Shown: positions 13,327 through 20,924, counted from the stretch's first letter. The stretch is DNA of 23,001 bases from a virus (IMGVR_UViG_3300047586_000035:1-23001); one strand, 5' to 3'. Made by a program: numbers and translations. The notes: generated by a model from the letters alone, not told the origin.

Positions 13327-13927
13327 TCAGCGTCTCCTTGAGCTCATGGCATCAGCCTGGCGGCGCCCGTACTCAGGGAGCGCCGCCACCAGAAACTCGT
13401 GCTGAGCCCAGCTGAGCTCACCCTGCGTTCTCGCCAGAGGTATCCCCGCCATCTGGAGCGCCAGCATCGTCTGGCCCTCGTCCGAGACCGCGAAACTGGC
13501 TGATCGCGGCGGCCTGGGAGAGGCCGGAGCGACGGATCACCTCCTGCCCGATCTCCTCGATGGTCGGGGCGTCGGCCTTCTGGACTTCGGCCAGGGTCAT
13601 GACTGGATCGACAAGGCCGTAGTGAGCGGCGAGCTGATTGGCCTCGTGACTCCCGCCGACCACGCTGGCCAGGTCGAGCGAGATTTGAGCCTCGCCAGCC
13701 GTTTCGCGCGGAATGGCGCCCTTGTCCAGATGGTCCGCAGGTGGCCGGATGCCGCGTCGGGTAGGGACGTCCCCGCCGACCTTCATGCCGGCCATCTGGG
13801 CGGCCTGGACCTCCTTCGCCTCCCCCGAGTGAAGCCGGCGAAGGATGACCTCGGCGCCGTCCAGCGCCGGAACCGCGAACGGCGCCGGCGCGGCGCCGGC
13901 GAGGATCAGGTCCTTGGTCGCCTTCAT
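13327..13927 (-). CDS. Tail assembly chaperone, frameshifted long form (G-T type)
   Basis: Proposed 199-residue product: 145 codons of the 13418-13927 frame up to TTT at 13493-13495, then 54 codons in the +1 frame. After the shift the peptide continues AVSDEGQTMLALQMAGIPLA and then RTQGELSWAQHEFLVAALPE before a basic end and TGA at 13327-13329, one base before the tape measure ATG. This downstream frame looks like true protein and like the T part of other chaperones, while the unshifted end (GPDDAGAPDGGDTSGENAG) looks like out-of-frame sequence. Reading CAG TTT CGC with P-site slippage from TTT to TTC gives a seamless ...ISQF-AVSDEG join. The T frame has no start of its own that would make a full protein. 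A sequencing indel is the main alternative. Confidence 0.65.
13418..13927 (-). CDS. Tail assembly chaperone, short form (G type)
   Basis: 169 residues, MKATKDLILAGAAPAPFAVPALDGAEVILRRLHSGEAKEV... The N-terminal beta region and helical middle (MTLAEVQKADAPTIEEIGQEVIRRSGLSQAAAISQF) are typical of siphophage tail chaperones, which bind the tape measure during tail assembly. Its position directly between tail tube and tape measure genes is diagnostic. ATG overlaps the tube gene stop (13924-13927). The last 24 residues are low-quality sequence, consistent with being the unshifted readthrough of a frameshift site. Confidence 0.8.
   Translation of the reverse strand: MKATKDLILAGAAPAPFAVPALDGAEVILRRLHSGEAKEVQAAQMAGMKVGGDVPTRRGIRPPADHLDKGAIPRETAGEAQISLDLASVVGGSHEANQLAAHYGLVDPVMTLAEVQKADAPTIEEIGQEVIRRSGLSQAAAISQFRGLGRGPDDAGAPDGGDTSGENAG
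13492..13495 (-). other. Candidate +1 ribosomal frameshift site (TTT C)
   Basis: In the chaperone frame the codons read CAG TTT CGC GGT. Slippage of the tRNA on TTT by one base to TTC opens the T frame. The +1 frame is closed by a TGA about 40 bases upstream (in GAGGTGATC, near 13533), so the shift must occur between there and the zero-frame stop at 13418. The exact codon is inferred from protein quality. Confidence 0.45.
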
Positions 13928-14928
13928 GAGGGGATGGCCTCCAGATCATCCGCGTCGTTGAGGACGCTGGCCAGAAGTTCCGAGCGAACCGTCGTCACGC
14001 CATCGTCGAGGACGATGTCGGTGGTCATGGCGCGGAGCTCGGTGGACTGCTTGACTTCGTCCCGTCCGGAGACGGGGAGCGAGACCTTGGAGAAGTGGAC
14101 CGAGGGCAGGTTGAGAGCGAGGCTGCCATCTGCACCGGCGGTCGCATTGATCGCGAGGCCCATGTCGACGGAGCCGGAGTCAGCCGGGCCGGTAGCGCCG
14201 CCCCAGAAGGCCTCCAGGTGGTCGAGGTTCTCGAAGTACAGATCGAGCCCGCCCGTGATGTCCCGTCCGCCGGCCACCAGGCGCCGCGGGAAGCGGCTCC
14301 CGATGCCGCGGCCGGATTCGGCCTTGACGCCGTTGGCGATCGTCAGCTTGAGGGCTCGGACCTTGGCCGAGATGTCCTCCGAGCTGCCGGCGTCGAGGGT
14401 GGCCGTGACCTCGTGGAAGGCTAGCGGGAACTCCTCGGGCAGCAGGAGATCGGCCTCCTCGGTCAGGGTGCCCTTGCTGTCCTTGGCCGCGACGACGTCC
14501 ATCGAGGCCTGGAGGATGTCGCTGGCCAGGTCCAGCTCCAGCTTGTCGGCGACGCAGCCGGCGAAGATGTGCTCGAAGACATCCTTGCCGATGCGGGCGG
14601 TGAAGCTGGGCAGGATGCTCTCGGCGGTGCCCCACATCTCGTGGAGGTTGTGCGGAGTGTCGCCCGTGAAGGCGTAGCCGCCGAGCACCCAGCGGAGCAT
14701 CGCGGCAATCGTCCGGATGTCCCAGCCATAGACGATGTTGCCCGACGGCGCGTAGAAGCCCGGGCGCCGCGTGCGGAGCCCGCGGCCGATGCCGCCCTGG
14801 TAGTAGGTCTCGGTGCCCGATGGGGTGTCGAGACTCGCGCTCTGGATGTCAACGTGGAAGGCGGCCTCTACCGGGTCGCCGAAGATGGCCTCGTTGCCGA
14901 AGCCGGCATAACGCAGAACAGGTGGCAT
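13924..14928 (-). CDS. Major tail tube protein
   Basis: 334 residues starting MPPVLRYAGFGNEAIFGDPVEAAFHVDI. The pattern of a long tail tube protein of the kind grouped as Phage_tube_2 is visible: N-terminal GFGNE.IFG, a beta-rich body (FPLAFHEVTATLDAGSSEDISAKVRALKLTIANGVKAESGRGIGSRFP), DLYFENLDHLEAFWGG near residue 240, and a C-terminal VHFSKVSLPVSGRDEVKQSTELRA strand region. Its order between the tail terminator and chaperone genes agrees. The start at 14928 lies two bases after the upstream stop; the in-frame ATG at 14997 lies inside that gene and is rejected. Confidence 0.85.
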   Translation of the reverse strand: MPPVLRYAGFGNEAIFGDPVEAAFHVDIQSASLDTPSGTETYYQGGIGRGLRTRRPGFYAPSGNIVYGWDIRTIAAMLRWVLGGYAFTGDTPHNLHEMWGTAESILPSFTARIGKDVFEHIFAGCVADKLELDLASDILQASMDVVAAKDSKGTLTEEADLLLPEEFPLAFHEVTATLDAGSSEDISAKVRALKLTIANGVKAESGRGIGSRFPRRLVAGGRDITGGLDLYFENLDHLEAFWGGATGPADSGSVDMGLAINATAGADGSLALNLPSVHFSKVSLPVSGRDEVKQSTELRAMTTDIVLDDGVTTVRSELLASVLNDADDLEAIPS

Positions 14929-14930
14929 GG

Positions 14931-15221
14931 TCAGGACTCCTTGTGGCTTCGCATGTGGGCCTTGAGCCCGAAGTCGCTCTTGCAGATGCGCCCGCACTCC
15001 GGGCAGGTGATGGCTTGGAGGACAGCCGCGGTGGCGCTGGCCACGTAGTTTCCGCGAGGAACGATGGCCTCCACGACCTGCTCGACCACGAGGCCGTACT
15101 TCGCCCCGATCTGTCGGGCCACTCGGGCATCGACCTCGATCTCCACCGAGCTCCGCGGGCGGAAGGATCGGCCGGCGACCACGACGGAAACCGGGCGCTT
15201 GTTGGTGACCTTGATCTTCAT
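14931..15221 (-). CDS. Small protein with C-terminal C2H2 zinc finger
   Basis: 96 residues. The first 55 form a small beta domain (KIKVTNKRPVSVVVAGRSFRPRSSVEIEV...VARQIGAKYGLVVEQVV) similar to short proteins encoded beside tail tube genes in other phages. A linker is followed by a textbook C2H2 finger: C73-x2-C76-x12-H89-x3-H93 with L86 in the core position. The ATG overlaps the tail terminator stop (15218-15221). A zinc finger fused to a tail-side structural protein is unexpected; it may be a structural zinc site or a DNA contact near the connector. Confidence 0.75.
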   Translation of the reverse strand: MKIKVTNKRPVSVVVAGRSFRPRSSVEIEVDARVARQIGAKYGLVVEQVVEAIVPRGNYVASATAAVLQAITCPECGRICKSDFGLKAHMRSHKES

Positions 15222-15688
15222 GGCGTCTCCCTAATTCGGAACCGGACCGTTACCGTGGCGTCGGCCCAATGCATGGTCTTGTTGTCGAGGAGTGAGCTGC
15301 GGATGGCGTCAAACCGCGTCGATACGACGTCGTTGACATAGGGCAGGCCCAGGCCCAGGCGCCGGGCTGCGAGGATGAGGCGACGCGCGATCGCCGCCAA
15401 TCGGATGGCGTCCTTCTTGGCCTTCTCGATGTCGTCCGAGCGGGTGCCGACGATGATGTGGACGGCCATCGTCCAGCTCTCCGCCAGGCCCGGACTCGTG
15501 CTCTCAACCTCCGCGGCCTCCGGCACGATCCAGACGACCGGGGTGTCCGGGAAGGGCCGGGTACTGTTGCCCCAGACGAGCGACTTCACTTCGGCCAGTT
15601 CGCCGCCGGACTTCTTGGCCTCTTTGACGATCGCCACCATGGCGTCGAGGATCGCCACCACCGCATCTTCGAGCAGCACCGTCGTCAT
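15218..15688 (-). CDS. Tail terminator / head-tail completion protein
   Basis: 156 residues, MTTVLLEDAVVAILDAMVAIVKEAKKSGGELAEVKSLVWGN..., with an N-terminal helix, the beta strands TPVVWIVPEAAEVE and SWTMAVHIIVGTRSDD, a helix (KAKKDAIRLAAIARRLILAA) and a final strand WADATVTVRFRIRET. This alpha-beta order and the position after the gp10-like gene fit the lambda gpU/HK97 gp10-neighbour type tail terminator that caps the tube. The start overlaps the upstream stop (ATGA, 15685-15688); a longer in-frame reading to 15880 is rejected. Confidence 0.7.
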   Translation of the reverse strand: MTTVLLEDAVVAILDAMVAIVKEAKKSGGELAEVKSLVWGNSTRPFPDTPVVWIVPEAAEVESTSPGLAESWTMAVHIIVGTRSDDIEKAKKDAIRLAAIARRLILAARRLGLGLPYVNDVVSTRFDAIRSSLLDNKTMHWADATVTVRFRIRETP

Positions 15689-16107
15689 CTGGCTGCCTCC
15701 ACTACCAGCCGATCGAGGATGCTTGGCATCGCGGACAGCGCCGCGGTCTTGGCGCGCTCGTCGAACGGATCGGCCTTGATGCCCTGCACGAAGCGCGCGT
15801 GGATGCCGACGCCATCGATCGCGAAGACCAGCAGCGGCTTGGTGCGGGGACCGTGCCCGCGTGTACCGCGTGCGAGCCATCCGGCGAAGAAGACATCCGA
15901 ACTGACCTTGCTCTCCAGGTCGCCCATCTGGTCCACCGCCCAGGAGTCGGCGACACGCGACGACGCCCGGCCGGACTCCGCGATCAGGTCCGTGCGCAGC
16001 TCGATGGCCACCTCATCGATCAGCTGGGGAATGCCAGCCTTGGCCCGGTCCAGCATCGCCTGGACCTCGCTGCTGTCGACCTCGATCTGCAGGGCGTCGT
16101 CGCTCAT
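15685..16107 (-). CDS. HK97 gp10-like head-tail connector protein
   Basis: 140 residues, MSDDALQIEVDSSEVQAMLDRAKAGIPQLIDEVAIELRTDLIAESGRASSRVADSWAV... It shows the HK97 gp10-like pattern: an N-terminal D/S-E-V-QAMLDRA helix, a second helix, then beta segments with a mid-protein ARGTRGHGPRTKPLLVFAIDG loop and a C-terminal helix. These proteins sit at the head-tail joint. ATG overlaps the connector gene stop (16104-16107). Confidence 0.7.
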   Translation of the reverse strand: MSDDALQIEVDSSEVQAMLDRAKAGIPQLIDEVAIELRTDLIAESGRASSRVADSWAVDQMGDLESKVSSDVFFAGWLARGTRGHGPRTKPLLVFAIDGVGIHARFVQGIKADPFDERAKTAALSAMPSILDRLVVEAAR

Positions 16108-16520
16108 CGGTTGCTCATTCCTACGCTGCGCACGCCGTGGCGGCCATACAGGCGCAGGCGATCGAGAATGTCCTCGGAGAAGACGCGGGCGCGTAGCGTG
16201 GCCACGGCGAACTCGTCGATGCGCACGATCGGCGCCTGGCGGGTGGCCATCATCGTGCGCAGTGAATCGGCGGCGATGTCGGCGCCGATGCCGTTGAGGC
16301 CTGGCGGGATCTCCTCGATGGTCCCGGCGTCGTAGAGCGCGAGATAGTCGCGGCCGAGCTTCCGGTTCATCAGATCGCTCATCTCGGTGAGCAGCCCTTC
16401 GATGAACTCGGCCAAGGACTCGTCCACGCCGCTCTCCTCCTCCTCGTCCCATCCCAGGTCCTTGGGCTGGACGCCGACCCGACGGATGACGTCTTCGGCT
16501 GTGCTGTAGAAGGCGGTCAT
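16104..16520 (-). CDS. Head-tail connector (adaptor) protein
   Basis: 138 residues, MTAFYSTAEDVIRRVGVQPKDLGWDEEEESGVDESLAEFIEGLLTEMSDLMNRKLGRDY... It has the opening of phage adaptor proteins of the gp6/gp15 type: YSTAEDVIRRVG, a long acidic helix ending in MNRKLGRDY, then GIGADIAADSLRTMMATRQAPIVRIDEFAV. These bind the portal and join the tail. It follows the Stealth-like gene with ATGA overlap (16517-16520). Confidence 0.7.
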   Translation of the reverse strand: MTAFYSTAEDVIRRVGVQPKDLGWDEEEESGVDESLAEFIEGLLTEMSDLMNRKLGRDYLALYDAGTIEEIPPGLNGIGADIAADSLRTMMATRQAPIVRIDEFAVATLRARVFSEDILDRLRLYGRHGVRSVGMSNR

Positions 16521-17215
16521 GACATCGACCTTTCGTAGGGGGAGGGCTGGCGGAACATCGCCCGGATCTCCTTGCCGACCTTGCCCGCCTCAAAGCTGCC
16601 ATCGGAGGTGGAAACCCAGCCCATGCCCGCGATGATGCCGGAGGTCCGCGAGGTCTTCTTCATGTCTTCGATCTTGGAGCCGCCGAGCCCGGCGACCGCT
16701 CCGTACAGAGAGCGGTAGGCCAACGCCTTGAACGGGCCTTCCTTCAGGGCGCGCTCCAGGGTCTGGCGCAGGATGGCCTTGTCGAAGACCATCGGCATGT
16801 GCGTCTCGAAGCTCAGCGGCTCCGGGTAGCCCCAACGCCCCAGGAGCTTGAACGTCTGACGCTGCCCCATGATGTAGGACGAGCAGGCCTGGCCCTTGCG
16901 CCCGATGTAGTCGGAGAGTGGGCCGCGGTGGTACAGCGGGATCTCATCGACCGGCGTCAGGCAGAAGAAGTCGTCATTCCAGTAGCTGAACTGGCCGCTC
17001 AGCCGTTCCTGCTTGCAGGCCCAGAGCAGGTCGGCTGGCAGGTTGCTCCACTTCGTGCCCTTGGCACGCGAGGGCAGATGCTCCACGCCCTGGACCCAGC
17101 TCGCCTTGGCCCCGACGATCCAGACGCGACCGTGGGGCACGTTCGCCGCGAGCGAGCGCAGGCTGTAGCGGAGGTCTTCATAGACCCCTGCGCGGACCAG
17201 GTAGACGGCGTCCAT
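16517..17215 (-). CDS. Stealth-like phosphotransferase / glycosyltransferase
   Basis: 232 residues. Pieces match the conserved regions of Stealth (capsular polysaccharide phosphotransferase-type) proteins: MDAVYLVRAG at the N-terminus; YSLRSLAANVPHGRVWIVGAKASWV (17-41); KW.NLPADLLWACKQERLSGQFSYWNDDFF (55-84), with the acidic NDDFF; FETHMPMVF (136-144); and GWVSTSDGSFEAGKVG (199-214). Stealth enzymes transfer sugar-1-phosphate. Related enzymes are encoded beside structural genes in some actinophages, where virion proteins can be glycosylated. The likely target would be the capsid protein encoded just upstream. No Shine-Dalgarno sequence precedes its ATG, and a hairpin separates it from the capsid gene, so expression should be lower. 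Activity and substrate are inferred. Confidence 0.75.
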   Translation of the reverse strand: MDAVYLVRAGVYEDLRYSLRSLAANVPHGRVWIVGAKASWVQGVEHLPSRAKGTKWSNLPADLLWACKQERLSGQFSYWNDDFFCLTPVDEIPLYHRGPLSDYIGRKGQACSSYIMGQRQTFKLLGRWGYPEPLSFETHMPMVFDKAILRQTLERALKEGPFKALAYRSLYGAVAGLGGSKIEDMKKTSRTSGIIAGMGWVSTSDGSFEAGKVGKEIRAMFRQPSPYERSMS

Positions 17216-17222
17216 CGGGTGA

Positions 17223-17251
17223 GGGGCCCGGAGGGGTAGGCTCCGGGCCCC
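17223..17251 (-). terminator. GC-rich hairpin after the capsid gene
   Basis: GGGGCCCGGAG (17223-17233) pairs perfectly over 11 bp with CTCCGGGCCCC (17241-17251) around a 7-base loop, in the 43-base gap after the capsid stop. There is no U-tract. It probably reduces readthrough into the Stealth-like gene or protects the 3' end of capsid mRNA. Confidence 0.6.
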
Positions 17252-17258
17252 CTGTCCC

Positions 17259-18209
17259 TTAGCTCGAGGAGGCCGCGGTGATCTTCACCGCGCGCACGAA
17301 CAGCTCGCTGGCCCCGGAGTCGTCCGGGTCTTCGGCCGGAGTGAAGACGTCGCCGTCCATCGCCCCGACATCGGTCACGGCATTGAGGCCGACCCACGAA
17401 TCCATCGCGAGGATGTCTTCGATGGTGTCGCTGTCGAGGACACGGACCATCCGCAGGGCGTAGCCCTGGTAGGCCTGGCTGGACCCGAAGGGCGCGCCGG
17501 AGGGGACCACCGGGGCCCGGTTGGAGAGGACGTACGCCGTCTGATGGTAGGCGTAGCCCTCGTCCGGATCGAGCTCGCTGGCCGGGAAGACATCGAAGCC
17601 CATGACCCGACCGATCGAACCCTCGCGCAGAGTGGCGGTCGTGCCGCTCTGGCTCTGGTTGATGAACTTCTGGCTGGACAGGAACTCCGCCTCGAGGGAA
17701 CCGCCGAGGGCCAAGGAACGCCCAGCCTGCGGCACGTTGCCCGCGTTGAGAAGACGCCGCGCCTCGATTGCGATCTGGGTGACCGGATCACCGCCGTAGA
17801 CGTAGTCGATCTCGTACTGGTAGATCGAGTCCTGCATCAGGGCGGCGCAGAGATCGGTGATCTTCTGGGCGATGCCGACCATGACCGGGTTGAGGACCTG
17901 CGTTCCGAAGTTGGTGATGTCGAGCGACAGCTGCTCGTCGGTGATCCGGACGTCCTTATAGACGTCGGTGTCGAGCGTGATGTCGACCTTGCGCTCGTAG
18001 AGCTCATCGCGGTCGCGACTGGATGCGGACCGCAGGACGCGGGTCTTGGCCGGCGCGTAGGCCGGGACCCGGATGCTGATGGTGTCGTTCTTGGCGCCGG
18101 CGAAGTCGCCGACCGCGTTGCGCCAGAACGTGGAGGGGATGACGCTGCTGCGAACCAGCAGCCCCAGAGCAGTCGCGACGATCTGCTCCGCCTTGAGGAA
18201 CTCACTCAT
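17259..18209 (-). CDS. Major capsid protein (P22-coat-like HK97 fold)
   Basis: 316 residues, MSEFLKAEQIVATALGLLVRSSVIPSTFWRNAVGDFAGAKNDTISIRVPAYAPAK... The pattern matches phage capsid proteins related to P22 coat: an N-terminal arm with 'IVATALGLL', the KNDTISIRVPAY strand, YERKVDITLDTDVYKDVRITDEQLSLDITNFGTQVLNPVM, and GRVMGFDVFPASEL near residue 205. It lies directly after the scaffold gene. The ATG has GGAAGC four bases upstream. No separate protease gene was seen, as expected for a capsid with a separate scaffold. Confidence 0.9.
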   Translation of the reverse strand: MSEFLKAEQIVATALGLLVRSSVIPSTFWRNAVGDFAGAKNDTISIRVPAYAPAKTRVLRSASSRDRDELYERKVDITLDTDVYKDVRITDEQLSLDITNFGTQVLNPVMVGIAQKITDLCAALMQDSIYQYEIDYVYGGDPVTQIAIEARRLLNAGNVPQAGRSLALGGSLEAEFLSSQKFINQSQSGTTATLREGSIGRVMGFDVFPASELDPDEGYAYHQTAYVLSNRAPVVPSGAPFGSSQAYQGYALRMVRVLDSDTIEDILAMDSWVGLNAVTDVGAMDGDVFTPAEDPDDSGASELFVRAVKITAASSS

Positions 18210-18223
18210 CGATGCTTCCTATC

Positions 18224-18781
18224 TCACCCGTACATCGGGGGGACTTTGGCGGCGAGCTTGGCCGGGTCCATCTCGACCGCCTCCGCGCTCGGCGCTGCGC
18301 CGGGCTGGAGTTTCTCGGTCGGACGGGCTCGGGTCCCGCCGGTTGTCGTTGCCTTGTCGGCCGCGCCCTTGACCGCTTCCCCCGCCGCCGGCGTCCCGCC
18401 GAGGGTGGAGAGCAGCTCGTCGGCATCCGACTCCAGTTCCTCGCGGGTCGTTCCCACGAGTCGCTTGGCCAGAGCCGGCGTCAGGCTCTTGGTGACCGCG
18501 ACCTCCAGACGGAGAGCGCGGTGCTCGGCTTCGGCGGCCTTGGCTTCGGCGGCTGTGACCTTGTCCTGAGCCAGCTGGAGATCGGACTTCTTGGAGTCCT
18601 CCATCTCCGTCAGCTTCTTGGCCGCTTCGGCGTTGGTCTTGGCTTCGGCCTCCCACTTGCGGTGAGCCTCCCGCTCCTTCGCAAGGGCCGACTTCAATCC
18701 AGCCACGCCACTCTCGTCGGCGCCCTGGTCTTCGTTCTCGTTCGCGGGCTTCTCGCCCTTGGTCTTGTCCTCGTCAGCCAT
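18224..18781 (-). CDS. Capsid scaffolding protein
   Basis: 185 residues, almost all charged helix: an acidic N-terminus (MADEDKTKGEKPANENEDQGADE), a long coiled-coil (KSALAKEREAHRKWEAEAKTNAEAAKKL...LRLEVAVTKSLTP, residues 29-101), then an Ala/Gly/Thr-rich linker and a short C-terminus AKLAAKVPPMYG. This composition, size and position just before the capsid gene are characteristic of phage scaffolds such as GP20/SPP1 gp11 types. The stop is 14 bases before the capsid ATG. Confidence 0.85.
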   Translation of the reverse strand: MADEDKTKGEKPANENEDQGADESGVAGLKSALAKEREAHRKWEAEAKTNAEAAKKLTEMEDSKKSDLQLAQDKVTAAEAKAAEAEHRALRLEVAVTKSLTPALAKRLVGTTREELESDADELLSTLGGTPAAGEAVKGAADKATTTGGTRARPTEKLQPGAAPSAEAVEMDPAKLAAKVPPMYG

Positions 18782-18828
18782 CTCGGCTTCTCCAACTTGG
18801 GCCGGCCATCACGGTCGGCATGGGGTGA

Positions 18829-19440
18829 TTAGCTGGCGAATATCGGCTCCGCGGAGCACGCGCAGTGGTCGTGTGCCTCGAAATCCACCGTTTGCTCGCG
18901 GTAGACGGCGCCCCGATCGGCCAGCATCGCGCAGAAATCGCAGGGGTTGCCTCCTGTTACCCGCTCCCAACCGATGCAGTACGGATCCTTCTTGACCGTC
19001 TCGACGATCGTGTCGCGGCCACCGTGGAGGGTGAGGGAGCTGGCACTGCCGGCCGCTCGTACCCACCCGTTCTCAGAGGCGGCCTGCAGGTCCTTCCCGG
19101 CCCGCAGAGCGTTGAGGGTGCCCAGGAGGCCAGTCGCCCGGAGTTCGTCGCGGATGACGCCTACCGGCGGCGGCGGGGCGATGACCGGCGGGGTCTCGTC
19201 CGGCTGCTCCTCGATCGCGCGCATGGCGATGAGGTAGCGCGCCGCCAGTGCGGCGGACGCCCGGTTGCCCGCCTGAACCAGCGTTGCCGCGAGGGCCGAG
19301 AAGTCGTCGAACGTGTCGAAGTCCTCCGGCTTGAACATCGGCCAGAGGCGCTGCAGGTTGCGCAGCATCGCCGCCCGGATGGCAAGCTGCGCCAGCCGAT
19401 GCTGCTGTGTCAGAGTCGCGCCCATTGCGGTGACGGCCAT
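18829..19440 (-). CDS. MuF/VG15-like minor head protein
   Basis: 203 residues, MAVTAMGATLTQQHRLAQLAIRAAMLRNLQRLWPMF... N-terminal helices are followed by a Pro-rich loop, and the C-terminus carries NPCDFCAMLADRGAVYREQTVDFEAHDHCACSAEP, the Cys/His pattern of the VG15/MuF-like minor capsid proteins that associate with the portal. No toxin domain is fused to it. The start shares one base with the portal stop (TGATG at 19440). The in-frame ATG at 19551 would overlap the portal gene and is rejected. Confidence 0.8.
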   Translation of the reverse strand: MAVTAMGATLTQQHRLAQLAIRAAMLRNLQRLWPMFKPEDFDTFDDFSALAATLVQAGNRASAALAARYLIAMRAIEEQPDETPPVIAPPPPVGVIRDELRATGLLGTLNALRAGKDLQAASENGWVRAAGSASSLTLHGGRDTIVETVKKDPYCIGWERVTGGNPCDFCAMLADRGAVYREQTVDFEAHDHCACSAEPIFAS

Positions 19441-20924
19441 CAGGCCACCGCCTTCACGGCCGGTGGGGCCGAGGCTCCAGGGTTGGCCTGGCGATTGAGG
19501 ACATCCGTCAGCTGGCTGAAGGCATCGCCCTGAACCGCCTGGGCCTTCCACCGTTCGACGTCCTGCTGGCTGACACCCGGGATCCGCTCCCAGAGTTCGG
19601 AGGCCGGGACGCCGAGCATCGTGCTGAGCTTGCCCAGAGCGTCCACCGTAGCAGCGAAGGAGCGGGCGGACGTGTTGCGCCAGACCATTTGCGCGTCCGG
19701 CGACACTTCAATCTTGGCGAGCGAACCGGCTAGTCGCAGCATCTGCTCATGGCTCTCGCCGAGCATCGTCTCGCGGGATGCCACCTTGCGATCGCGACCG
19801 GCCTCCGCAGCGGCCAGGGCTTCGGCCGAGAGATTGACGAGCTCGCCGATCAGCTCGTGGGCCGGGGTCTGGCTGAGGGATGCGGCGTGCCGCAGGGATG
19901 CCTCGCGGGCCTTGATGTAGCCCTCGAGGCTGGTCTCCGAAAACTCGCCGACCTCGACATCCTTATCGTCGAATGTCCAGACCCTCGCGGCCGAGGCGCT
20001 TAGCACGGCCTCGCGCCTGGCCTTCTTCAGTTCCTCGCCAGTCAACCCGAGCTGCTCGATCTCGTCGGGGCCCGTCCAGCCCATGATGTACCGCTGCCGG
20101 AACGCAGCGAAGTGCATGGCCACGAGCAGGTTGAACGTGATGACATCGACCTGGTCCTGGATCGACATGAGCGGGCCGACCTGGCCGATAGCAGACACGC
20201 GACGGGTGCTGGACCGGGTGATGGTCAGGCCGGTCGACTCTTCGGTGTAGGTCTCCAGGGCGGCCGCGATGTCATTGGAGACATCGTCCGCCAGGTCCAG
20301 GTCCTCGACCTCGCGGAACCGCACTACGGGCGTGACAGGACGCCCCTCTTCGGTCGCCATGTGCTCGGCGGTGCCGATGAGGGTGACGGCCTTGCCGCTG
20401 TCGAGATCGCTCAGCGTGTAGACCGTCGTCTCGTCCAGGAGCCGGTAGGTCTTGTCGGCGCGCCGCTCGAGCGCGTAGACCGGCCAGTCAGGGTCGTCCA
20501 CGCTGTAGACCGCGTGTAGGGCCCGAGGCGACAGACCGCGGATGACGGGCACCGGCTCGCCCGGGAGCACCGTCGCGTAGCCCGTACCGTAGGCGAGCGA
20601 CGCCCGGTGGATGCCGGATTGGCGGGCATCGAGCCGGTTGCGCTGCCAGATGTCCCAGACCGGGGCGTTGTCCGCGTCAGTTTTCCCGCGGAAACCTTCG
20701 ACGAACAGGCTCTGGCCGAGTGACTCCATGACGATCGAGATGACGTTGACCCGGGACATCCGGGCCATCGCGTAGACCTCGGCCGGGGCGGCGCGGGGGA
20801 TGACGCGGGGCAGGCTCTGGCAGCCGATCCAGTAGCGGCGGATGTCGTCGAGCACTTCGCGCTCGGCCTTCATCGTGCCCAGCAGCTCCTTGGCCTTGTC
20901 GATCGCCTGCTTCTCAGTCAGCAC
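19440..20924 (-). CDS. Portal protein (SPP1 gp6-like)
   Basis: 494 residues. Features of the SPP1-gp6-type portal: an N-terminal LTEKQAIDKAKELLGTMKAEREVLDDIRRYWIG helix pair, RVNVISIVMESLGQSLFVEGFRG, a central beta wing domain, then DQVDVITFNLLVAMHFAAFRQRYIMGW (stem) and SQTPAHELIGELVNLSAEALAAAEAG (the crown side). It forms the dodecameric portal through which DNA is packaged. I chose the GTG at 20924 because it has AGGGGAAG just upstream and lies 23 bases after a promoter-like element. The ATG at 20984 adds 20 residues but has no ribosome binding site. Confidence 0.9.
   Translation of the reverse strand: MLTEKQAIDKAKELLGTMKAEREVLDDIRRYWIGCQSLPRVIPRAAPAEVYAMARMSRVNVISIVMESLGQSLFVEGFRGKTDADNAPVWDIWQRNRLDARQSGIHRASLAYGTGYATVLPGEPVPVIRGLSPRALHAVYSVDDPDWPVYALERRADKTYRLLDETTVYTLSDLDSGKAVTLIGTAEHMATEEGRPVTPVVRFREVEDLDLADDVSNDIAAALETYTEESTGLTITRSSTRRVSAIGQVGPLMSIQDQVDVITFNLLVAMHFAAFRQRYIMGWTGPDEIEQLGLTGEELKKARREAVLSASAARVWTFDDKDVEVGEFSETSLEGYIKAREASLRHAASLSQTPAHELIGELVNLSAEALAAAEAGRDRKVASRETMLGESHEQMLRLAGSLAKIEVSPDAQMVWRNTSARSFAATVDALGKLSTMLGVPASELWERIPGVSQQDVERWKAQAVQGDAFSQLTDVLNRQANPGASAPPAVKAVA

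Noticed and set aside
11757-13415. Long plus-strand ORF (552 residues) opposite the tape measure gene
   Set aside because: Composition is typical of an antisense shadow of high-GC coding DNA (runs of D, H, R, G), and the minus strand has a clear tape measure protein with coupled ends.
13344-13949. Alternative minus-strand frame of 201 residues across the chaperone region
   Set aside because: It is very rich in Arg, Ser and Gly, out of phase with the chaperone, and its end does not resemble a T extension; the +1 frame ending at 13327 does.
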